Positions 25,501 to 37,500 of a stretch of 64,000 bases of DNA are shown piece after piece. This stretch comes from Lytechinus pictus (Eukaryota; Echinodermata; Echinoidea; Temnopleuroida; Toxopneustidae): contig NC_087247.1 in NCBI RefSeq assembly GCF_037042905.1, positions 35,729,420-35,793,419 on the forward strand. The letters are read 5' to 3'. How positions within the stretch are numbered: position 1 is the stretch's first letter; every line of letters begins with the position of its first letter. The translations under genes were made by a program, and so were the position numbers. Below the pieces are notes generated by a model. It ran no database searches. It saw only the letters and a program-made list of their open reading frames with translations, and had not been told where the DNA came from.

Positions 25501-28500
25501 GAAAATTGAACAGTTTTTATGTTCTATTGTTGGAGCTGAGCTATCTCACTAGCAAAAGACCTAAAGGGTGATTCCATACGTGTCGTACGGGACATTTAGA
25601 GAACATTTGACAGGTTTTTTACAAGAAAAACAAAAAATATTCCAGTAACTAAAGGTGATCATCAAGTACTACCAGTGTTAGGAAAACCGAGACTTAACAT
25701 GACTTGAATTCACATCCTGTATAATACAGATTTGAAATAGTAATATGTGTCGTACGGGACGCAGAAAAAGTTGCTTTTTTTAAACATCAAGTATGTACTC
25801 TAAAGTCTGTGAGTTTGGCAGATAATTTTCATAAAAACTGAACTCAAATTGATATTCAATTACCCAAGAACAAACACTTATATGAGTGAAAGCAAAATAA
25901 ACATTCATGAATAAATAAAGAAAATTTCAATTTTTGAGTACATTGTAGTGAACGGGACACTCAAAATGTATCGTACGGACATCTCTAAATTGAAGCCAAA
26001 CTTTTGTACTTTATGTCTTTAAGTCTCTTTGACTTCTTCAATCACTTTATTTTGCTGATGATAATAATCCTATCAAACTAAAGACATATATTATGTTAGA
26101 AACCGCTATTGGCTAAATATTTCTGTCAATATATCATGAACAAAATACTCTGTCGTACAGGACACTTGTGTGTTGTACAGGCACTTTCGTGTTGTACTGG
26201 AAAGCCTGTGTAAAACAATGACATTTCATCAATCAGAAAGGGAGCATTGCCCCTAAATTCTTCCTTTTTAATGAAAAGCCTTAAGTAGTCATTCAGGACA
26301 ACAAAATTAAGTAACCTCATTCTATCCGTTATATATACAATTAGGAGCAATATATCATCGTTTTGTCATGATGGGAAATGTACAAATTCACAGCATTTTT
26401 AAGAGCTAAAAACACTTGAGGTTTTGTGTGAAGTTAAATTTGAGTGAATTAAGTGATGATATTCAATACACTATTTAAACCATGAATGAATGAAACTGTT
26501 TTTGGGTAAATTATGGGGCTAAAATGTTATGATTTTTCATATAAAATGTATATATATATGTCACAACTGTCACTTGTAATTCCACAAAATGTTTTTTTTT
26601 TCTAAAGAAATGCGATTTTACTTTTTAAAACTTTTCTGCATTTCATGAAACCATATGGTTTGTCTTATTTTCCAGATTTTTTTAACAACTTGAGAAAAGT
26701 AAGGATTTTCAATACTGTATAAAAAAAAAGATCATCAAGGGAGGTCCAAATAGATGATTGATATGTAAATACATGTACTTTTTTACATCTTATGATAATT
26801 TCAAAATAGCATGAAGAGGAAATCATCTTCCATACTCGGCTTAATTAATTATAAAGGTTTTCTTTTCATGCTCAATGACAAAGAAATTAACCAGCTCTGA
26901 CCAGTGAAAATCACCAGTTTAGCTGAAGGGATTCACAAAAGAATAAGCCTACATGAAGTCAATTAAAATGGTCAGAATCACCTATTTCATGTTCTATGGG
27001 TATAAAAAAAATCCTATTCAGTTCACTTAATGTCAAATCAATTACTTTAATTAAAATAGGCCTACTGTTTATAGTTTCTGAATCCAAATCTTGCAATGAA
27101 CTGCAGTATATATTGTGTGTCATACTGGACAACTTTTAAAAGGACAATTATTGAAAAATGAAGGGCAGTAATGAGATCCTTATAGGATAAATCGATCACC
27201 CAGTGGTCAAAGATAGAGAAGCTGACATTGTAAGATTGCATCATCAAAAATAAAAGTGTAGGAAAAACTTTTGCATTCTCATGTGTGGTACGGTAAATTG
27301 CCAAAAATAGGTTCATAAAAATCAGGGCTGCCCATATTATGGATCATGAAAATGTTTTAGATACATGTATTATTTGGAACGATCAATGATACATTATTCC
27401 ATTGACCTGCAATTTTTTCAATCTTCTCGTGCTTTGCCAATAATGGTTTCAGGCAGTTGTTTGTACTTGACTATTTAATCAGCAAATTATTGAAAATTCC
27501 ATTGTTTCCCCCCAAAAAAGTATGTCTGACTTCACTTTTGGTTAAAACTCATAATTTTCATAAAATTTTCATAAAATCATAGTAAAATATTACGCTACTT
27601 ATGACTTATTGAAAGCATGTTGATATTTTTGAAGTTCTAGTTTGGAATCGCCCTAAAACGTGTCTGTTTAAAACCCAGATCAATAAATATTTAATATGTG
27701 AAAGTTGAATTGGAATATTGTCATGGACAGACAAAATTTTATCATGGACGGACATTTGCATTATGTTGCAATGGTATATGTAGGGGATTTCTTATTTAAT
27801 TATAAATGGTATTGAAATTCATAAATATACCCCCAAATAATTCCTCCCCAAAACACACAAGTATTTTCATGCCCCACTGTCGAAGTCTCGAGGGGGCATT
27901 AAATGTTGCACCGTCCGTCCGTCCCCCACTTTGTTTTCGGCATGATCTTTTTTAAATATTTGACAGATTGTAAAAAATTTTGGTGTATAGGTAGATCACA
28001 CTAAAGTACAGGTAATTTTCAAATTTGGAGTCCTCAAGTCCAAGGTCAAAAGTCACAGCTCATTATATATGCGGATTGGTTTCTGGCTGATAAGTTGATA
28101 AATATTCAACGGAATTTAAAAATGTTTTGGTATGTAGGTAGATGACACTGAAATACAATCTTCAAGTTCGATGTTCGGTAAAAGGTCAAAGGTCACAGCT
28201 CATTATATATGCAAAATGGTTTTGGGGTGATAACTTGATAAATATTTAACAGAATTAAAAAAAAATTGGTATGTAGGTAGATGACACTAAAATACAATTC
28301 AAGTTCAAGTAGGAGTCTGCAGGTCAAAGGTCACAGCTCATGCAAAATGATTTCCACACACTCAATAAGACAATGCTTACAGACTGCATTATAGCTGGGA
28401 CATCTATGTCCTGTGGACGCAGAAAATTTCTATATTTTTCCCCCATTTTTTCAAGGTTATTAGTGATATGAGTACTGGGTACTGGGCTTAAATATCAATT

Positions 28501-31500
28501 TTAATTGGGATAATGCCCATCTGTGATGCAAAATGTCCGTCTGTGATGCCAAATGTCCATCCTTGACACTGGAAATGTCCATCCGTGACAATTTTTTTTT
28601 CCTTCTGGTAAAAGTTACAGCTTGCTTCAAAATTACATACATACATGTATGTCAGGGAAGTCAACTTATTAGATTAACATCTGCAAAGAAAATAAATTGT
28701 CAGCATTGTTTCGTTTAGATGGGCACAACAAAAGACCACTGACAAGTGTAGAAACCTATTGCTATCCTGTCCGTCCGTGACATTGAATATCTTCAGACCT
28801 GCCAACCATTCCGATTATGGCGGAATTATACCGATTTTTTAACCTCCATGCAAATGCATGTGAAAATAACGAGCGTACACGCAACGGCCGCACTTAGGGC
28901 GCTACATTTTGAAGTGTTGTCGTATTCTTCATGTTTTTTATTATTTTTTCGATATTAGCGTTGACTTCCGGAAAAAAATGGCGGCTGACATCGACTCGCG
29001 AAAGTGCCATTTTTCAGTGAAGACATGTTTTCACAATCCACGAACATCGGAAAAACTGTGAAAAATTCACTTTTTTAGACCCCTTGTTTCCTAACTACGA
29101 TGTTAAGAATTACAGATGGTGATATTTTTTACGCGAAATATGGTGATTTAGGTGAGAAAATTTCACTTTTTATTCGAGTTTTGCCCATGTCGCCGGATGA
29201 TTTTGTAGTGTGAGAGTGAGTTAGTGAATGTGTAGTGTACATGTCTAGAGTGTGTTGGTGATTTCAGTGGTATATTGCTGAGTCTGCTGAACGGCTGCTG
29301 CACACCAACACCCGGCCGGCCAGCGCATGCACTGACGCAGTTATTCTAAAGTTAGATCTATCCCTACGCAATTTTAACATTGATCTGTACTTTATTTTTT
29401 CGAATAATTATCGAATTTTTGAGGAAGAAAGGAGATTATCAACTTTCCATCTCAAGTTGAGCCTTCGGAGCCGAACGCCAAATCTAGTACTTGCTTCACT
29501 TGCCTTAACTCCCGGCACCCGCTGAGTTGCTGCGCCTCAGCCTCCCCGGCGCACCGCAAGTGCGGTGTGGGTGCGGGTCGGGTGCAAGCAGCCGTTAGTT
29601 TCGGCTCCGTTTTTGTCATGGCAGAAAATCTGCTTTCTTATACCAACAAGCAATTATCCAATGTAGGTTATGATATAACCTTGTCTTCAGTCAGAAACCC
29701 CTGTGTGGTGAAATAAACAGTCAATGTTTGGCTTATTTTGTCTCGATGCATGATAGGCTGGATAAATAAATGTTTGATTTTTTGGCACATCAGTTTTTAA
29801 TACAGTAGGCCTAACTTAGATCTAAATTCATCATAAAAAATATGCCTGGCCCAAAACTCAATTGAATTCTTGAAATTATTTTTTTCTAATTAAAAAGAGA
29901 ATCTGTGGAGATGAAGACCTGCATCAATCTCACTTTCCACCAATAGAGGGCCTCACCAAAAATATGCTCAAAATTAAAGTTTTTGAGAGCGCTGGTGAAG
30001 AAGAATAATTATTCCTAAGTCTATATAGATTTAAATGAAAACAAATCACACCTGAATGAAAGTGGGTGGTTTTTTGTCACAAGTGATATTTTAAAGGCCT
30101 TTTTTAAATTTTTAATTGATAAATGATATTTAATTACATAAAGATAGACTGCATGTAGGTCATCCTTTGGTGTGGTAATGAGGGTAAATTTGCTTTAAAA
30201 AGTGTAGGGAAATGCTACTTTTACATGCTGAAAATGTCCCTAAGTCCCTACCGTTGGAGGGGGACACCCGCTCGGCGCCCTCGGCCTCGTAGCTTTGATA
30301 CTGATTTTTTATTAAGAAAGGTTGGCAGGTATGTATCTTTAGTAGGTAACCATGGCAACAAAAGTCCATAAAAGATTTAATAATGTCAGTGATACTCTAT
30401 GCAATGAACCATAGTACACATTGACAAATTTCACTACTTCATTTTTACAAGTGTTTAAACTTTGAGAATTTGTTAAATGTCCATCCATGACAAATTGATC
30501 AGGCTCAGTTTCATACATATTGTTATGTAGTATACAAATAACGCATGGCACTGCGTGCATTTGAGTAAAGTGCAGCGCACTTGAGGTTTCTTTAGATTGA
30601 TGCGCTTCTGCACACGAGCCGCTTGCGGCGAGTGGGCAGTGCGCATCATCTGAAGAAACCAAGTGTGCGCTGCACTTTACATTTATACACACAATAGTCT
30701 AATGCGTTATTAGTTTGATAAAATAGCGGAAATAAAAACGAATAAAGGTCTAGGCCTAGATCTAAATCTAGAGACTAAAGTTAGGCCTAACAAAATTTAT
30801 CTAAAATATATTTCACTTACCAAAAAATTCTCGCAGGGATATTCCAAATTTAGGGATTCCAAATTTAGTCCATTAAGGCTAGTGAATTCCAAATTAAACA
30901 CAAACGTATTTACAAAGTGACAAGTCACAAAGTCAAAGAACTTGAGTATAAACACTGACAGGCCAAGTCCAATTAAATTAGGCCTATAACTTGTCCAAGA
31001 AGTGAAATCTAATTCCAAAATTGCCAAGTCCAATTAAATGAAGTCTATAAGGATAGAGTGAAATTCCATACAGCCGAGTACAATAATGTAATTTGAGTAA
31101 CACTGACAGGCCAAGTCCAATTAAATTAGAAGTCTAAGTCCAAGAAGTGAAATCCAATTCTAAACACATTTACACTACAGTTTAGTTTGATGCTGAAAAT
31201 TAATTGTAAATGTTAACGTTGCATCCATGGAAATGAAAATGCTTATGGATGCTTTGTTGTTGATGAATCTGCGATGAACTGATGCCGATAGACTGAGTCT
31301 GGGACTGGGAAGATGGTCCAGGATCTCCGTAAGCCACAGTTTCCTGACTTTAACTTGACTCGGTACTAATTGTCACAGACCTGGTCTCAAGTTCAGATCT
31401 AACATGCGATCTTGGCACTGGGGGCATAGCCACAACATCAGTAACGTTGGAAGTGGTTCTAGAGTTTTCAGACTCATAGTAAAGTTGCTTAGCGAGAGTG

Positions 31501-34500
31501 CCGCTCATTTCTCTCTTTTTTCACCGGTGCGGCTGTAGTGTTTCAGACTCGTTTCACTCTTGTGGCCACTGACGCTCATTATGTCCCTCGACTGGAACCC
31601 TGCACTATCCAATGTATTTATGGTTGTAGCACGAAGGGAGTGATTTGTGTACAATTGGCTACATCCAGCATTTCGAGATATTGTCTTCAGCTTGTTTCCG
31701 ATGGTGTTTACTCCAAGAGGACTGTTAAAGTACCACGAAGATCCATCATTGGGAGCTTTTGGTTTGGGTCTTTGCCATAGCCAGGGGCAATTTGGGTTAA
31801 GTTTACTGACGAAGTTCTGGAATGCACTTACGGGACATGAATTACTCCCTGGAATCTCATACATGCGGCCACTGTTTGACACCTCATCCTGATCTTCTCT
31901 GTTATTCTTTGTGAGACAGTCTCTCTTCTTGATGTAAGTCAGGCCACTGTCGACGTCCTTCTCGACTGTGAAATCGTCAGGTTTCATTCCACGAATATTT
32001 TCCCGTCCACGGTTACAGAAGAAGGTCATGATGTCGACAAAAACTTTAGTTTGTAATCCGTATGGTGTTGTCATGTCGAGTTCCTCCGAATTCTGCATTG
32101 TTTGCATGTCCGTTGGGCTAATCACGGGTTTGTGCTGCACATTACCCTTTCTTTCTTTCTTCAAACTAACCAATATGATATGGCCTTGAACATGCGATTT
32201 GACTGAGGAAATTTCACCTTGTCACAAATATCTAAGTCGGACTCCTCCGAATAGTGTCGTTGAACTCTATATTTCGGAGTTTGCATAGTCCGTTTTTTGT
32301 AATTTGTCCCATCTTCTTTTCTGATTCCGGCGTAGAACGGAAAGAAAGGAATCTAGATCAGACGGATCAGATTTAAGGCTCTCCAAATTTGTGTCGGAAT
32401 ACTTGGCAAATCCAATTAATTTCTCTCTTGCAAATTTCAAGGACTTCTAGTTGTCACTATCCATCTGGCCCATCAGGGGACCGTTTCATCAACATTTTTG
32501 TCTGACAAGTTGTCAGATCTGACATCTTTCCTTGATTCTGATTGGCTGAGAGGCACTGTTACTATAGTAACTGTCGGATCAAATGGGACTTGTCAGATAA
32601 AACGTCCGACAAGTCCTTTCATGAAACGCTCCCCAGGTCAGCGAGTTCTTCGTCCGTAGGGACATGAAACGACTTATTCGCCATTTTTCACGATTACGAT
32701 AGTCCTAGTCTAGACCCAATAATCAGCTCCGCAATCCATTTGCTTTCCGGATTCCTCAAATTTTTAGCGATTTTGCTCTCCCGCTCTTTTCATTGGACTT
32801 AGCCTGTCAGTGTTACTCGTACTCAAATTTTAGCTAAAATGAGTGCAATGTCAATTTTCGTTACGCGCCTACTGCACAGCCGTGCAGACTGCGCAAAAAA
32901 AGTTGAATGTCATGTGACGCGTTTTGACCAATCACGATGCTTAAAAATACAGAGCTATTTTTGTATTTAACTTCCTGTTATCATTTCAATCATTCACCTT
33001 CACTTTTTACAAACTCTCCCAATGTCATCTAAGAATTCCTAAACCCCCATTACCATTTACCGGTAACTCCTAAACCCTGACCATAAAAGAACAACCCTCA
33101 GTGACGTTAGCAACTTCAAGGAACAAAAGTTCAAAAGAATGAAAAGTTTATATTCATCGTCTCCCGTTTTATCTGAATCTTCATTTATATCTTCATGTAC
33201 TTCGAATTGTAAACTGTAGCTGATTATTGATTATTAAATACCCTGTGATTTTGAACTGCAATACTTTCTTCAGAGTTCATCATTTATGTTCATTTAAGCT
33301 TCCCTATCTATATATTACCGGTCCCAACATGACAATATTTTCAATTAAAGGACAAGTCCACCCCAACAAAAGGTTGATTTGAATAAAAAGAGAAAAATCA
33401 AACAAGCATAACCCTGAAAATTTCATCAAAATCGGATGTAAAATAAGAAAGTTATGACATTTTAAAGTTTCGCTTAAATTCATGAAATAGTTAAATGCAT
33501 ATCCTTGCTGGTATGCAAATGAGGAGACTATGACATCATCCACTCACTATTTCTTTTGTTTTTTATTATAGAAATATGAAATATTCTAATTTTCTCCTCA
33601 TTGTCAAGTGATACAAGGATTGATTCCTCCCTGAACATGTAGAATTAGCATTGTTTAATACTATATGGTTCAGTCAAGTTGGTCCTTATTGTCATATAGA
33701 TAAAAAATGAAATATTGTATAATTCAAACAATAAAAAAGAAAAGAAATAGTGAGTGATGGACATCATCGACTGACTCACCTAGTTGTGCATATCACTGTT
33801 TTGTGAAAAATAAGCGAAACTTTAAAATGTCATAACTTTCTTATTTTACATCCGATTTTGATGAAATTTTCAGCACTATGCTAGTTTGATTTTTCTCTGT
33901 TTATTCAAGTCAGCATTTTCCTGGGGTGGACTTGACCTTTAAGTTTATATGTAAAGAGACAGTGATTATCCATTTCGAAAAATGGAAATTCCGTTTTGTC
34001 ACTGAAAATGTTCACAGCAAAAACCTGAATTCTGTTTTGCAAAGGTGAATTCCATGAATTTTTACATGAAAAGTATAAGAACCAAACGGAATTTCTATTT
34101 TATTTACCGGTAAAACAGAAATCACTGTCCCTACATTATGTAACAAGGGCTGTCGATAATGTACTAGTAGATTATCGACAGCCCTTGTTACATAAAGTTG
34201 CTTTATAATGGAAACTTGTTTTTTACAGCTAAAAATGCATGGAAGATGCTCTATAATATGCATTTAATCGTAATCGGTTATAGAAAAGGCAATAAATAAT
34301 GTCCTTTATTCTTCATTTATTTTCCTCCTTTTTCTCAAACTTTGAATTTTTTCCCTTTTTATACTATAATTTTGATATTCAATACTGGCATTTCATAATC
34401 CTTTTTCCTAGAAAGAAACCTGTTTGTTTTGTGATGAAAATTTGGTATGGCTATTTGGAATCTGTCTCCAAGGAGGTCAAGAATAGTGGTTAGTTTTTAA

Positions 34501-37500
34501 TACACTATACAGAGTTCTGTTGTAAGGATCAATGTACTTTATCAAAAAAATGAAAATTCTATAACTTATAAAAGTTATGATGGCTATATAAAAATCTGTC
34601 ATCTGAGGAGATGTGGGTGGTTAAGGATTGATACTCAAATGTCAAATCAAATAATTGAAAACACATGAAGACATATAACTTTCGATGGCTATAAGGAAAA
34701 CTTCCTCTGAAAGGCTCTGAAAGCAAGGAAGTAGGTACTAACCTACTTTCTTGCCTTCAGAATCCAGTATCCAATACTGGCATTTCATAATCCTTTTTCC
34801 TAAAAAAAACCCTGTTTGTTTTGTGATGAAAATTTGGTATGGCTATTTGGAATCTGTCTCCAAGGAGGTCAAGAATAGTGGTTAGTTTTTAATACACTAT
34901 ACAGAGTTCTGTTGTAAGGATCAATGTACTTTATCAAAAAATTGAAAATTCTATAACTTATAAAAGTTATGATGGCTATATAAAAATCTGTCATCTGAGG
35001 AGATGTGGGTGGTTAAGGATTGATACTCAAATGTCAAATCAAATAATTGAAAACACATGAAGACATAGAACTTTCGATGGCTATAAGGAAAACTTCCTCT
35101 GAAAGGCTCTGAAAGCAAGGAAGTAGGTACTAACCTACTTTCTTGCCTTCAGAATTCAGTATCCAATACTGGCATTTCATAATCCTTTTTCCTAAAAAAA
35201 AACCTGTTTGTTTTGTGATGAAAATTTGGTATGGCTATTTGGAATCTCTCCAAGGAGGTCAAGAATAGTGGTTAGTTTTTAATACACTATACAGAGTTCT
35301 GTTGTAAGGATCAATGTACTTTATCAAAAAATTGAAAATTCTATAACTTATAAAAGTTATGATGGCTATATAAAAATCTGTCATCTGAGGAGGTGTGGGT
35401 GGTTAAGGATTGATACTCAAATGTCAAATCAAATAATTGAAAACACATGAAGACATATAACTTTCGATGGCTATAAGGAAAACTTCCTCTGAAAGGCTCT
35501 GAAAGCAAGGAAGTAGGTACTAACCTACTTTCTTGCCTTCAGAATCCAGTATCCAATACTGGCATTTCATAATCCTTTTTCCTAAAAAAAAGCCTGTTTG
35601 TTTTGTGATGAAAATTTGGTATGGCTATTTGGAATCTGTCTCCAAGGAGGTCAAGAATAGTGGTTAGTTTTTAATACACTATACAGAGTTCTGTTGTAAG
35701 GATCAATGTACTTTATCAAAAAATTGAAAATTCTATAACTTATAAAAGTTATGATGGCTATATAAAAATCTGTCATCTGAGGAGATGTGGGTGGTTAAGG
35801 ATTGATACTCAAATGTCAAATCAAATAATTGAAAACACATGAAGACATAGAACTTTCGATGGCTATAAGGAAAACTTCCTCTGAAAGGCTCTGAAAGCAA
35901 GGAAGTAGGTACTAACCTACTTTCTTGCCTTCAGAATTCAGTATCCAATACTGGCATTTCATAATCCTTTTTCCTAAAAAAAAACCTGTTTGTTTTGTGA
36001 TGAAAATTTGGTATGGCTATTTGGAATCTCTCCAAGGAGGTCAAGAATAGTGGTTAGTTTTTAATACACTATACAGAGTTCTGTTGTAAGGATCAATGTA
36101 CTTTATCAAATAATTGAAAATCCTATAACTTATAAAAGTTATGATGGCTATATAAAAATCTGTCATCTGAGGAGGTGTTGGTGGTTAAGGATTGATAATC
36201 AAATGTCAAATCAAATAATTGAAAACACATGAAGACATAGAACTTTTGATGGCTATAAGGAAAACTTCCTCTGAAAAGCTCTGAAAGCAAGAAAGTAGGT
36301 ACTAACCTACTAACCTACTTTCTTGCCTTCAGAATCCAGACCTCAATGAAGCCATATTACAGGAGTTGCATTAAAACTTATTGCCAAAGAATTTTTCCAA
36401 AAGTTATGATGATTGTTTTTAGTTTCAATTCACATATTGATTAAAAAAGTATTTTGTAATGAAATCTACTTCAGTGCTGAAGTTCATCTTTGCAAAAGCA
36501 ACACCAATAATTTGATGCTGATTTTATTACTGCATGTTTCCTTTCTGCTGTAGAGTATGAGATCTGGTTCCCGTCTTACAAAGAGTTACGATTGATCCAA
36601 TCAATCGTAACTCTATGGAAATCCATCAGTGTCATAATTTTTTCTACAGGAAATTTGCAAAATATCTTTTGTAAACAACTTAGAACATACCAAATTGTCA
36701 AGAAATCAATGAATTGATGGATATACATTCATATATAATTTTTTTTAAAGCAAACATGCATTTTATATGTTGACTTTGCTGGCTTTCCATAGTTGCAATC
36801 GATCGGATCAATCGCAACTCTTTGTAAGACGGGGCCCAGGTGTGTGACCACAGAGACACTTAAAGGGATTTTGCTTTATATTGTATTAATCATTCAAAAA
36901 TTGTCACAAAGTTTAATACCATCAATGCAGATTTCAAATATTTGCCAATTAAACAGATGGCAAATTTAAAATTAATGACCATTTACATGTTCAGTAGTGT
37001 CCATTTTTCAAAATGTTGTGAGGGGTCCTGTGAATTTGGAGGAATGTAGCTGTATACCCTCTGTCAAGGGTCATTTTGGATGAGCCATTATTTTGTGCTT
37101 TTTGTGATCCTGCTACTATTATTATTATGTATATGCACAATTTAAGTGGAACTATAATTTAAGTGGAACTTCTGTGTCAAGTCGTCTGCCAATACGAAGT
37201 GAAGGTAACGTGAACTATCCATTACACCACCCGGCTAGTTACCCGTGTTTTGTTCTTGGTGAAACATATATGTATAACTTCCAAATGTCAATCAGGATAA
37301 AAAACTTAAACTTGATAAGGCTAACTGGTATATATTAGTTTTCACATTAATTAGTTTTCACATTTATTAGTCTGTCATATTTTAAAATATAATTGCAATA
37401 TTTAATAATAATAATAATAATTCAATACTTATATAGCGCCTAACAAAATTTCTCTAAGCGCTTTTCATCACAAAACCTAACTACTTAACTTAATAAACTA

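Noticed and set aside
31538..32189. Plus-strand open frames of 73-81 residues
   Set aside because: They are shadows of the Crypton recombinase on the opposite strand.
34366..36340. CRISPR-like direct repeat array
   Set aside because: Units are 391 bp with no unique spacers, and the locus is in an animal intron; this is satellite DNA.
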